DNA from: Streptomyces griseus
GTDB taxonomy: Bacteria > Actinomycetota > Actinomycetes > Streptomycetales > Streptomycetaceae
Length of the DNA stretch: 64,000 bases
NCBI RefSeq assembly: GCF_900460065.1
Contig: NZ_UAVD01000012.1
Location: 1-64,000, forward strand
Reading direction: 5' to 3'
Program-made: the position numbers and the translations under genes
Shown: positions 1 to 8,828 of the stretch, one piece after another
How positions within the stretch are numbered: the stretch's first letter is position 1
Layout: every line of letters starts with the position of its first letter
Notes under the pieces: generated by a model
Database searches by the model: none
Told to the model about the DNA's origin: nothing
What the model saw: the letters and a program-made list of their open reading frames with translations, nothing else

Positions 1-605
<605 letters not shown>

Positions 606-682
606 AGTTGCTCGCGTCCACTGTGTTGGTTCTGAAATAACGAACGGCCGTGTTGTTGTCCGGTGTTGGTTAATTTCATAGT

Positions 683-801
683 GTTTCGGTGGTCATTGCG
701 TTAGGGAAACGCCCGGTTACATTCCGAACCCGGAAGCTAAGCCTTTCAGCGCCGATGGTACTGCAGGGGGGACCCTGTGGGAGAGTAGGACGCCGCCGAA
801 C
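683..801 (+). rRNA. rrf: 5S ribosomal RNA
   Basis: About 119 nt with the typical actinobacterial 5S pattern: GTTTCGGTGG at the 5' end, the conserved CCGAACCCGGAAG loop at about 725-737 and a GGGAGAGTAGGACGCCGCCG-type 3' half. It lies about 80 nt after the 23S end and immediately before a strong terminator. The end positions may be off by a few bases. Confidence 0.95.
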
Positions 802-813
802 AATTTTTCCGGG

Positions 814-845
814 AAAGCCCCGCACCGTATGGTGCGGGGCTTTTC
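814..845 (+). terminator. rrn operon terminator
   Basis: An inverted repeat (AAAGCCCCGCACC / GGTGCGGGGCTTT) with a 4-nt loop is followed by a T-run. It is a classic intrinsic terminator 13 nt after 5S rRNA. It may also serve the response regulator gene that ends at 912 on the opposite strand. Confidence 0.93.
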
Positions 846-911
846 TGCGTTCCGGGGCCTTTTGTCGGACGTTCCGGATGCCCGGATGTCTGCGCACCGT
901 CCGCGGGCCGC

Positions 912-1577
912 CTACATCGGGGTGACGAGGCGGGTGTCGTAGGCCAGGATCACGGCCTGGACCCGGTCCCTCGCGCCGGTTTTGGCGAGGATGCGGGTCA
1001 CGTGCGTCTTCACCGTGGACTCGGCGAGGTGGAGGCGGGCTGCTATCTCCGAGTTGGACCAGCCCTGGCCGATCACGGTGAGGATCTCCCGCTCCCGTTC
1101 CGTCAGCGCCGTGATGCGCGGGTCCGCCGCGGCCGGTGCGCCGGGTGTCGCGGGGAGATGGTGGACGTAGGCGTCCAGGAGACGGCGCGTCAGGGTCGGG
1201 GCGACCACGGCGTCGCCCGCGGCCACCGCGCGGATGCCGGCGAGGAGCTCCTCGGGCAGGGCGTCCTTGACCAGGAAGCCGCTGGCCCCGGCGCGCAGAC
1301 CGTCGTAGGCGTACTCGTCCAGGTCGAACGTCGTGACGATCAGGATGCGGGTCCCCGCTCCCGACGCGATGATGCGCCGGGTCGCCTCGATGCCGTCCAG
1401 GCCCGGCATGCGGATGTCCATCAGGACGACGTCCGGCCGGTGGCGGGCGACCAGGCCGACGGCTTCGTTGCCGTTGGCCGCCTCGCCGACGACCGTCATG
1501 TCGTCCTGGCTCTCCAGCAGCATGCGGGAGCCGAAGCGCTGCATCGGCTGGTCGTCCGCGATGAGTACGGTCGTCAC
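912..1577 (-). CDS. LuxR/NarL-family response regulator
   Basis: 221 aa. The N-terminal receiver domain (about 1-120) has the acidic pair in LIADDQ and the phospho-acceptor Asp54 in VVLMDIRMPG. A C-terminal LuxR-type helix-turn-helix follows (about 150-215, LTEREREILTVIGQG and STVKTHVTRIL). The GTG start was chosen because it overlaps the TGA of the upstream histidine kinase by 4 bp, so the two are translationally coupled. The kinase lies upstream, and ABC transporter genes lie upstream of that on the same strand, so this pair probably regulates the transporter. Confidence 0.93.
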   Translation of the reverse strand: MTTVLIADDQPMQRFGSRMLLESQDDMTVVGEAANGNEAVGLVARHRPDVVLMDIRMPGLDGIEATRRIIASGAGTRILIVTTFDLDEYAYDGLRAGASGFLVKDALPEELLAGIRAVAAGDAVVAPTLTRRLLDAYVHHLPATPGAPAAADPRITALTEREREILTVIGQGWSNSEIAARLHLAESTVKTHVTRILAKTGARDRVQAVILAYDTRLVTPM

Positions 1578-2893
1578 GGGGGCGTGTCCTCCAGGGGAAG
1601 GCGGAGTCGTATCTGCCAGCCGCCGCCGTTCGGCAGCGGCCCTGCCTCGACGGTGCCGTCGTACAGCGCGGCGCGTTCCCGCATGCCCATGATGCCCTGC
1701 GTCGGCGGCACGGCGTCCTCCGCGTCCACGGCCGGGCCGGCTCCGGTGCCCGTATCGGTGATGCGGGCGTCGAGGTGGGTGTGCGAGCAAGTGAGCGTGA
1801 CCGTCGCGGACGTGGGCCCGGTGGCGTGCTTGAGGGTGTTGGTCAGGGCCTCCTGAACCACCCGGTACACGGTGAGCTGGCGGCCCGGGGTGATCGACAG
1901 CGCGCGGGGGTCGCCTTCGAGCTCCAGGTGGACGGGCAGGCCCGCCCGGCGTACGCGTTCGATGAGGGGGGCCAGTTCGTCGAGCGTCGGCTGCGGAGCG
2001 CGTCCGGCCTCGGCTCCGGCGTCGCGCAGGACGCCCAGGAGGCGACGCAACTCGGACAGGGCCTGCCTGCTGGTGGCGCCGATGGCCTCCAGCGCCTGGC
2101 CCGCGCGTTCCGGGTTCTTCCGGGCCGCGTAGGCCCCGCCGTCCGCCAGACTCGTGATGACCGACAGGTTGTGGCCGATGATGTCGTGCATCTCCCGTGC
2201 GATGCGGGTGCGTTCGGCTGCCGCGGCGAGCCGGGCCTGCTGGTCGCGTTCGCGCTCCAGCCGGTGTGCGCGCTCGACCAGGGCCTCGGTGTACTCGCGC
2301 CGGGTGCGTACCGCGATCCCCAGCAGGACGACGAAGACCAGGCCCCAGACGTACGAGACCACCTCCTGGCCCCAGGCGGAGGGGATGCGGACGCCGATGG
2401 CCAGAACCGGGGCGACGAACAGCGCTGCCGCGGCCCCGACCGTACGGAACGAGGAGCGCAGGACGATGTGGAACACCGGGATCAGCTGGAGCAGCGCGGC
2501 CTGGACCACGGCGCCCGTCCAGATGTTCACCAGGGACGCCGGCGCCATCACCAGCAGTACGGCCATGGGGTGGCCGCGACGCCACAGCAGCGGCAGCGAG
2601 AAGCAGACGCTCATCAGGAGCACCAGCGGTTCGGGCGCCGTCACGTCGTCCCGTGCGACGGTCCGCCACCCGCCGGAGGTGTAGTCGAGCACCGCCGCCA
2701 CGACCCAGAACCCGGTCACCGCCGCGTCCCAGACCCGTGGCCGCCGTCGGTCGAAGGCGCGGAGGCGGTCCAGGGCGTCGCGGATGATCCGGGTGAGGGG
2801 GGCCACCGTGCCCCCGGTGCCGACGGGCGGGGGTGGTGCCGGGGCGGCGTCGGGGGCCTGGGGTGTGCCGGCGGCCCGGGGGTGGTCCGTCAC
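1574..2893 (-). CDS. Sensor histidine kinase, NarL-partner type (HisKA_3)
   Basis: 439 aa. A proline-rich cytoplasmic N-terminus is followed by several hydrophobic helices between about 55 and 198, with no large extracellular loop, so it may sense membrane stress. A coiled-coil linker (about 200-225) leads to the HisKA_3 motif REMHDIIGHNLS with phospho-His236, then a HATPase_c domain ending in GIMGMRERAALYDG. Its stop overlaps the response regulator start. It begins 18 nt after the ABC permease stop, so the four genes 4749 to 912 form one probable operon. Confidence 0.92.
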   Translation of the reverse strand: MTDHPRAAGTPQAPDAAPAPPPPVGTGGTVAPLTRIIRDALDRLRAFDRRRPRVWDAAVTGFWVVAAVLDYTSGGWRTVARDDVTAPEPLVLLMSVCFSLPLLWRRGHPMAVLLVMAPASLVNIWTGAVVQAALLQLIPVFHIVLRSSFRTVGAAAALFVAPVLAIGVRIPSAWGQEVVSYVWGLVFVVLLGIAVRTRREYTEALVERAHRLERERDQQARLAAAAERTRIAREMHDIIGHNLSVITSLADGGAYAARKNPERAGQALEAIGATSRQALSELRRLLGVLRDAGAEAGRAPQPTLDELAPLIERVRRAGLPVHLELEGDPRALSITPGRQLTVYRVVQEALTNTLKHATGPTSATVTLTCSHTHLDARITDTGTGAGPAVDAEDAVPPTQGIMGMRERAALYDGTVEAGPLPNGGGWQIRLRLPLEDTPP

Positions 2894-2911
2894 CTGGTCG
2901 CTCCTCGTGGG

Positions 2912-3778
2912 TCAGACGTCGCGGCGGTCGAGCGTGAGGGCCGCCGCGGCCAGGGTCGTGCCCGCCCACAGGGACAGGGCGAGCAGCGCGGGGCCGGGGG
3001 AGATGGTGCCCGGGATGGGGGTGGCGGAGCCCAGGGCGCCGGCGGCCTGGGTGGGAAAGTACCTGATGGCGCGCTCCACGGCCTCGTACGGAAGCATCCC
3101 GAGGATCTCCGGCAGGATCATGACACCGCCGATGAACGCGCCGATCGCGCCGGGCACCGAGCGCAGCAGTGCGCCGAGGCCGAGAGCGAGCAGGCCCATC
3201 AGGGTGAGGGCGGTCGCGTTGCCCGCCAGGGCGCCCAGGATGCCCGGGTCGGTGAGCGAGGCGGCCTGGTCGGTGTCGTGGAGGAAGGCCTGGGCGGCTG
3301 CGAACGTGACCAGGGCCGTCGCGAACATGACCGTGAAGACGGTGGTGGCGAACACGGCGGCCTTGGCCCACAGGACGGGGAGCCGGGCGGGCACGGCGGT
3401 GAGCGAGGAGCGGATCATGCCGGTCGCGTACTCGCCGGCGGTCATCAGGATGCCCAGGACGACCAGGCACAACTGGCCGAGCATGCTGCCGTAGAGGGTC
3501 AGGACGACCGTGTCGACGTCGGAGTCACCGCCGCCGGAGGTGTATGTCCCGCCCATGATCAGGCCGACGCCCAGGACCATGACGATCGCCGAGACCACGG
3601 TGATCCAGGAGGAGCGCAGGGAACGGAGCTTGTGCCATTCCGAGCGCAGGACCCGGGTCGGGGTGACGCGGTACCGCGCGGGCGGTGCGGCGGCGGGGGA
3701 GGGCGGTGTCGACGGCGTGCTCGCGTTCGGGCCCGGGTTCGGGCCGGGGGACGCGGGGGCGGGGTGGGTGGTGGTCAT
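2912..3778 (-). CDS. ABC-2 type transporter permease
   Basis: 288 aa. A proline-rich N-terminus (about 1-35) precedes a soluble segment with the YRVTPTRVLRSEWHKLRSLRSS motif region typical of ABC-2 permeases linked to DrrA/NatA-like ATPases. Six hydrophobic helices follow to the C-terminus. The ATG at 3778 overlaps the TGA of the ATPase gene (ATGA). The substrate cannot be read from sequence; bacitracin/lantibiotic-type export is common for this arrangement with a two-component system. Confidence 0.9.
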   Translation of the reverse strand: MTTTHPAPASPGPNPGPNASTPSTPPSPAAAPPARYRVTPTRVLRSEWHKLRSLRSSWITVVSAIVMVLGVGLIMGGTYTSGGGDSDVDTVVLTLYGSMLGQLCLVVLGILMTAGEYATGMIRSSLTAVPARLPVLWAKAAVFATTVFTVMFATALVTFAAAQAFLHDTDQAASLTDPGILGALAGNATALTLMGLLALGLGALLRSVPGAIGAFIGGVMILPEILGMLPYEAVERAIRYFPTQAAGALGSATPIPGTISPGPALLALSLWAGTTLAAAALTLDRRDV

Positions 3779-4749
3779 GCTGCTGCTCCGGTGAGAGGGG
3801 AGGGGCCGGGAGGCGGCGGGGGCTTCTGCTGTGGCCGGTGGTCGACCGATTCCTGGGTGAGGTCCATGAACGCCTGCTCCAGTGACACGGTCTGCGGTGT
3901 GAGTTCGTGCAGGGTGATCGCGTGCGTGGCGGCCACGCGTCCGATGTACGCCGCGTCCACCCCTCGGATCCGGAGTTCGTGGACCGGGGCATCGGTGGCG
4001 GGAGCCCCGGTGGCGGTGACGGTCACCCCCGGGCCCGTCAGGTGTGCGCTCAGACCGTCCGGCTGCGGGGTGACGACCTTGACGGACGCCCCGCCCGCGG
4101 AGCGGATCAGCTCGGCCACCGTGGTGTCGGCGAGGAGCCTGCCGCGGCCGATGACGATCAGGTGGTCGGCGGTGAGGGCCATCTCGCTCATCAGGTGGGA
4201 GGAGACGAGGACCGTACGGCCTTCGGCCGCGAGGGAGGTGAGGAGGGTGCGGATCCACAGGACGCCTTCGGGGTCCAGTCCGTTGACCGGTTCGTCCAGG
4301 ATGACCGTGGCGGGGTCGCCGAGGAGAGCGGCGGCGATGCCGAGCCGCTGGCCCATGCCGAGGGAGAAGCCCTTGACCCTCCGGTGGGCGGCGGCGGTCA
4401 GCCCGGCGAGGTCGATGACCTCCTCGACGCGGCGGCGGGGGATGCCGTGGGTGTGGGCGAGGGCCATCAGGTGGTGGAAGGCTGACCGGCCCGGATGGAC
4501 GGACCGGGCCTCCAGCAGGGCGCCGACCTGGGTGAGGGGCGCGGGGTGGGCGGCGTAGGAGCGGCCGTGGACGGTGGAGCGGCCGCGCGTCGGGGCGTCG
4601 AGGCCGAGCAGCATGCGCATCGTCGTGGACTTCCCGGCGCCGTTGGGGCCGAGGAAGCCGGTGACCGTGCCGGGGCGGACGGTGAAGTCGAGGTCCTGGA
4701 CGACGGTTCGGCCGGCGTACCGCTTGGTGAGTCCGTGTGCCTTGATCAT
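3775..4749 (-). CDS. ABC transporter ATP-binding protein (DrrA/NatA-like)
   Basis: 324 aa. Walker A is GPNGAGKST (about residue 40). The signature is LGMGQ rather than LSGGQ, and Walker B is VILDEP. A C-terminal extension of about 90 residues is typical of DrrA/CcmA-type ATPases, which carry a regulatory tail. It pairs with the overlapping permease gene and is the first gene of the four-gene operon. The ATG at 4749 gives the expected N-terminus (MIKAHGLTKRY). The proline-rich last 20 residues look poorly structured. Confidence 0.93.
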   Translation of the reverse strand: MIKAHGLTKRYAGRTVVQDLDFTVRPGTVTGFLGPNGAGKSTTMRMLLGLDAPTRGRSTVHGRSYAAHPAPLTQVGALLEARSVHPGRSAFHHLMALAHTHGIPRRRVEEVIDLAGLTAAAHRRVKGFSLGMGQRLGIAAALLGDPATVILDEPVNGLDPEGVLWIRTLLTSLAAEGRTVLVSSHLMSEMALTADHLIVIGRGRLLADTTVAELIRSAGGASVKVVTPQPDGLSAHLTGPGVTVTATGAPATDAPVHELRIRGVDAAYIGRVAATHAITLHELTPQTVSLEQAFMDLTQESVDHRPQQKPPPPPGPSPLTGAAA

Positions 4750-4920
4750 GCGGTCGACGCTACGGAGGCGGCGCGGGCGGGTCGTCCGACCGGGGGCTGG
4801 ACGTGGGCCCGGGGCGTAGTACCGCGGTACGACGGCGTGTGGGGGTCGGGGCGGGGGTGGCGGGGCCGGGGGTGGGGTTAGTCGGTTGAACGTCGGGCGG
4901 GAGGGGGTGAGGATCGGGGC

Positions 4921-5481
4921 ATGGATTATGTGACGCGCGCGGTGCGGGCCGAGGAATGGCCGCAGGTCAGACAGTTGCGGCTGGACGCTCTGAGGGACCC
5001 GGCGGCGCCGGTGGCGTTCCTGGAGTCGTACGAGGAGGCCGCGGCGAAACCGGACGCCTACTGGCAGGACCGGGCTGCCGCTTCCGCCGCTGGCGGGGGC
5101 GGCCGGGTCCGGCAGTTCGTCGCGGAGTCGCCCGAAGGCGTGTGGGTGGGGTCGGTCACCGTGCTCGTCGAGAGTCCGGCGGACGAGGTGCGCTTCGGGG
5201 AGGCGCCCGCGATGGAACAGGCGCACCTGGTCGGTGTGTTCGTCCGTCCCGAGGTACGGGGGACCGGGGTGACGGACGCGCTGTTCCGGGAGGCCGTCGC
5301 GTGGGCGTGGTCGCGTTCCTCGCCCCGGCTGGAGCGGGTGCGCCTCTATGTGCACGAGAGGAATCCGCGGGCCGCCGCGTTCTACCGGAGGTTCGGGTTC
5401 GTCCCCTCCGGGCAGCGGATTCCGGCCCCGGGGGACCGGGGTGAGCTGGAGCTGGAGTACGTCCTCGGGCGGGACGGCTGA
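4921..5481 (+). CDS. GNAT family N-acetyltransferase
   Basis: 186 aa with a GNAT fold. It begins with the beta-strand MDYVTRAVRAEEWPQVRQLR, has the acetyl-CoA loop region LVGVFVRPEVRGTGVTDALF (motif A, R-G-T-G), and ends with ERNPRAAAFYRRFGF (motif B), which is characteristic of the family. The substrate is unknown. It is a single gene divergent from the ABC/two-component operon. The sequence GAGGAT six nt before the ATG could be a -10 box of a leaderless transcript. Confidence 0.9.
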   Translation: MDYVTRAVRAEEWPQVRQLRLDALRDPAAPVAFLESYEEAAAKPDAYWQDRAAASAAGGGGRVRQFVAESPEGVWVGSVTVLVESPADEVRFGEAPAMEQAHLVGVFVRPEVRGTGVTDALFREAVAWAWSRSSPRLERVRLYVHERNPRAAAFYRRFGFVPSGQRIPAPGDRGELELEYVLGRDG

Positions 5482-5484
5482 GGA

Positions 5485-5510
5485 CTGTCCCGCCAGGAGC
5501 CGCGGGACAG
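5485..5510. terminator. Hairpin between convergent genes
   Basis: CTGTCCCG and CGGGACAG form an 8-bp stem just after the acetyltransferase stop and before the 3' end of the convergent gene ending at 5597. It has no T-run, as is usual for high-GC terminators. Confidence 0.5.
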
Positions 5511-5596
5511 CCGTTGGCGGTGCTCCCGGGCCCTTGACGTCCGGCCGGCTCTCCGTGGGCCGTGCGCCCGCCGGGGACCGGGGGACGGACCGGCCC

Positions 5597-7213
5597 TCAG
5601 CCGACGCCCGGGGCGGGGGCGCGCAGGCGGTCCTGCCAGCGGGCCCGTGCCTGTTCCCGGGAGCGGAGCAGCACCAGGGCGGGCATGCCCCGGTGCCGGC
5701 CCGTCGCGAGCAGTTCCGGGAGCTGGGGCAGGGGCGCCACGGCCGCGACGTCGTCGAGGACGAGCGTCATTGGTGGGTCGAGCCGACCGTCGGATGACCG
5801 TGCGGCCATGCGGCGGCCGTGCTCGACCACGTCTGCGGCGAGCGCGGTGAGGAGGGGCATCGCGCCTGGGCGGGAGCGGGGATCCTCGATGGATTCGCCC
5901 ACCAGATAGAGCGTTCCCCCTTCGTCCGCAAAAGATTCCAACGCGAGGGAATCCGCTCGGTTCGCCGTGCAGGCCTCGCGGATGTGCACCGTGGAGAGCG
6001 CGGCGAACGCCCGTACCGTCAGTTCCTGGGCCACTTCGCGGCGTTCGGGATAGGCGGTGAGGGCGGACTCCAGCAGCCCGGCGAGTCCGGAGGCGGCCTT
6101 GGGGTGCGTACGGAGGAGGCGTACCGGTTCGTGGGCGCCGGAGCCGGAGGCCCAGCGGAGGACCTGGCGGAAGGGACGGCCGTCCACCGCGGCGGCGTGC
6201 AGCCAGCACTGGAGGAGGGTCTGCGCCGTGTCGGCCACCGCCGCGTCGATCCGGGCCTGCGGGCGTACCGGGGCGAGCAGGGCGGCGGCGCGTGCGGCGG
6301 CGACGTCGGGGAGCTCGCAGCCGGCGGTGGGCGACCAGTGGAGGCGGGCCGGGGTGTCGCAGAGGTGGCCCGGGTCGTAGAGGAGGACCGGGCCGAGCTT
6401 GGCGCGGGCGTCCTTCGTCTCGGCCCAGACGGTGGGGTCCGAGGTGACGACGAGGGCGGGGCCCTCGGCGTCGTGCACGGCCCGGACGACGGTGGGGCGG
6501 CGCTCCGGGGCGGCGGCGTAGACGAGGAGGGGGGCGCGGGGGGAGGGGAGGAGGGGGAGGGGCGGGGTGTGAGGGAGCGGGGTGTCGGAGGGGGCGGTTG
6601 CCGGGGGCTCCTGGGCGGCCCCGGGGGGTGCCGGGGCTTCGGGGGGAGCGGGGGCCGTGGGGGTGACTGAGGCCGCGGGTGGGCTCGCGGCCGTGGCGGG
6701 GTGGGCCTTCGTCAGGGTCGGTGCTGGTGCTGGTGATGGGGGCTGGTGCTGGGACGGGGCTTGTGCGGGGGGCTGCTTCTCCGGCGCTTCGAGGGTGCGT
6801 TCCTCGCGGCGCCGTTCCCGTACGGCACGACCACGGGCCACGACGCCGAGCGTGAACACCACGAGGACCACCAGCACCATCAGTTCGCCGATGAACAGCC
6901 CCCAGAACAGGCCGTACCCGGAGAGCTGGGCCGGGGGTGTCCCGGGCCAGGCCGCGGCGAGGTCCTGGGGGGCGGTGGCCAGTTCGCGCAGGGCGAGCGG
7001 GGACCGGGTGAACGTCACGCCGTCCGGCCACGCCCCGTGGGCGAGGAGTCCGGCGAGGCCGGTGGCCGTCCAGCCGACCAGGGTGGCGGCGAGGAGGAGC
7101 CCCAGGAGGCCGATCAGCAGGCCGTCCGGGATGCCGCCGCCCTGGGGCCGGTCGTCGTGTCCGCCGTGATGAGCGGGACCGTTGCCCCGGCCCCGTGGTG
7201 CCTGGCGTGCCAT
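5597..7213 (-). CDS. VirD4/TraG-like coupling-protein homolog lacking a P-loop
   Basis: 538 aa. Two N-terminal membrane helices (about 30-58 and 102-127), a long Pro/Ala-rich linker (about 135-235) and a C-terminal domain resembling actinobacterial TraG/TraD coupling ATPases. Family landmarks seen are ALVVTSDPTVWAETKDARAK, VLLYDPG, a Walker B-like MTLVLDDVAAVAPLPQLPEL, and the arginine-rich GRHRGMPALVLLRS region. Where the family has its GxxGxGKT Walker A, this protein reads VYAAAPERRPTVV, so nucleotide binding is probably lost. It is one nt from the VirB4-like ATPase gene and is the last gene of the T4SS-like operon. A structural or regulatory role is inferred. Confidence 0.8.
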   Translation of the reverse strand: MARQAPRGRGNGPAHHGGHDDRPQGGGIPDGLLIGLLGLLLAATLVGWTATGLAGLLAHGAWPDGVTFTRSPLALRELATAPQDLAAAWPGTPPAQLSGYGLFWGLFIGELMVLVVLVVFTLGVVARGRAVRERRREERTLEAPEKQPPAQAPSQHQPPSPAPAPTLTKAHPATAASPPAASVTPTAPAPPEAPAPPGAAQEPPATAPSDTPLPHTPPLPLLPSPRAPLLVYAAAPERRPTVVRAVHDAEGPALVVTSDPTVWAETKDARAKLGPVLLYDPGHLCDTPARLHWSPTAGCELPDVAAARAAALLAPVRPQARIDAAVADTAQTLLQCWLHAAAVDGRPFRQVLRWASGSGAHEPVRLLRTHPKAASGLAGLLESALTAYPERREVAQELTVRAFAALSTVHIREACTANRADSLALESFADEGGTLYLVGESIEDPRSRPGAMPLLTALAADVVEHGRRMAARSSDGRLDPPMTLVLDDVAAVAPLPQLPELLATGRHRGMPALVLLRSREQARARWQDRLRAPAPGVG

Positions 7214-7214
7214 G

Positions 7215-8642
7215 TCATGCCACCGTTGACTCTGACGACTCGTTCATCCGTTGCTGGTGCTCGATGCGGGCCGCCCGCTGCTCCGCCTCCAGCTCGGCGG
7301 CGCGGATGTCCTCGGGGAGCAGGTCGTCCGCGTCCGGAGTCGATCCCTCGGTCATGGCGCGGTCGGTGAAGACCAGGGGGCGTTCGGCCTCGGTGATCAG
7401 GTGTTTGACGACCTGGACGTTGCCGTTGACGTCCCAGACGGCGATGCCGGGGGTGAGGGTCGGGATGATCTCGACGGCCCAGCGGGGCAGGCCGATGACC
7501 TGGCCGGTCGCTCGGGCCTCGTCCGTCTTCTGGGCGTAGATCGTGCGGGTGGAGGCCATCTTGAGGATGGCCGCCGCCTCCTTCGCCGCGGCCCCGTCCA
7601 CCACGTCGCTGAGGTGGTGGACGACGGCGACGAAGGAGAGGCCGAGGCGGCGTCCGAACTTCAGGAGACGCTGGAAAAGCTGGGCGACGAAGGGCGAGTT
7701 GATGATGTGCCACGCCTCCTCGACCAGGAAGATGCGCTTCTTGCGGTCGGGCCTGATCCAGGTGTGCTCCAGCCAGACGCCGACGATCGCCATCAGGATC
7801 GGCATCGCGATCGAGTTGCGGTCGATGTGCGAGAGGTCGAAGACGATGAGCGGCGCGTCGAGGTCGATGCCGACGGTGGTCGGGCCGTCGAACATGCCGC
7901 GCAGGTCGCCGTCGACGAGCCGGTCCAGGACGAGGGCGACGTCCAGGCCCCAGGCCCGTACATCGTCTATGTCCACGTTCATCGCCTCGGCGGACTCGGG
8001 CTCCGGGTGGCGCAGCTGCTCCACGATGTCCATCAGGACCGGCTGGCGGTCGGTGATGGTCGCGGTGACGTAGGCGTGGGCGACCTTGAGCGCGAAGCCG
8101 GAACGCTCGTCGAGGCCGTGGCCCATCGCGACTTCGATGATCGTACGGAGCAGGGCGAGCTGGCCGGTGGTGGTGATGGAGGGGTCGAGGGGGTTGAGGC
8201 GGATGCCGCCGTTGAGCGCTGCGGTGGGGTCCAGGCGGATGGGGGTTATGCCCAGCTCCTGGGCGATGAGGTTCCATTCGCCGACGCCGTCCTCGCCCTG
8301 CGCGTCGAGGACGACGACCTGGCGGTCGCGGAAGCGGAGCTGGCGCAGGACGTAGGTCTTCTCCAGCGCCGACTTGCCGTTGCCGGACTCGCCGAGGACG
8401 AGCCAGTGGGGGGCGGGGAGCTGCTGCCCGTACAGCTGGAAGGGGTCGTAGATGTACCCCTTGCCGCTGTAGACCTCGCGGCCGATGATCACGCCGGAGT
8501 CGCCGAGGCCGGGGGCGGCGGTGGGGAGGTAGACAGCCTGGGCCTGGCCCGTCGACGTACGGACGGGGAGGCGGGTCGTCTCCACCTTGCCGAAGAGGAA
8601 GGAGGTGAAGGCATCCGACAATGCGGACAGGGGGTCTCGCAT
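7215..8642 (-). CDS. VirB4-like T4SS ATPase (C-terminal ATPase part)
   Basis: 475 aa. It has Walker A GESGNGKSA (about residue 85), Walker B IFLVEEAWHIINSP, and the downstream HHLSDV and KTDEARATGQVIGLP regions typical of VirB4/TraC/ConE ATPases. It lacks the N-terminal VirB4 domain; the gene just upstream (8829-10379) may supply it. It probably energises assembly or transport at the inner face of the membrane. It is cytosolic with no membrane helix. The ATG start fits the short leader before the first beta strands. It is followed after 1 nt by the coupling-protein homolog. Confidence 0.88.
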   Translation of the reverse strand: MRDPLSALSDAFTSFLFGKVETTRLPVRTSTGQAQAVYLPTAAPGLGDSGVIIGREVYSGKGYIYDPFQLYGQQLPAPHWLVLGESGNGKSALEKTYVLRQLRFRDRQVVVLDAQGEDGVGEWNLIAQELGITPIRLDPTAALNGGIRLNPLDPSITTTGQLALLRTIIEVAMGHGLDERSGFALKVAHAYVTATITDRQPVLMDIVEQLRHPEPESAEAMNVDIDDVRAWGLDVALVLDRLVDGDLRGMFDGPTTVGIDLDAPLIVFDLSHIDRNSIAMPILMAIVGVWLEHTWIRPDRKKRIFLVEEAWHIINSPFVAQLFQRLLKFGRRLGLSFVAVVHHLSDVVDGAAAKEAAAILKMASTRTIYAQKTDEARATGQVIGLPRWAVEIIPTLTPGIAVWDVNGNVQVVKHLITEAERPLVFTDRAMTEGSTPDADDLLPEDIRAAELEAEQRAARIEHQQRMNESSESTVA

Positions 8643-8666
8643 GGTGGGGGCGCCCTCTCTTGTCGC

Positions 8667-8705
8667 GGGTGTGCGGTTCGGGTGTGCGGTTCGGGTGTGC
8701 GGTAC
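8667..8705. repeat. Three 13-bp tandem repeats
   Basis: GGGTGTGCGGTTC occurs three times head to tail (the third copy ends GGTAC) in the 186-bp gap between the VirB4-like gene and the SCO6880-family gene. This is the largest gap in the otherwise overlapping middle of the operon. Function unknown. Confidence 0.85.
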
Positions 8706-8828
8706 GGGGGTGTTGTTCCGGGCGTGCCGTGTGTGGGGGACATGGCGGGGGCGGGGCGGGGCGGGGAGGTCGGGCTCGGGCTTCGTGGCGGCACCGCGTC
8801 CCAGCGGTGCCGCCGACGGCTCCGTGCG

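Noticed and set aside
1775..4558. 927-codon frame on the plus strand
   Set aside because: Antisense to the kinase and ABC genes; Gly/Arg/Asp-rich low complexity typical of shadow frames in high-GC DNA.
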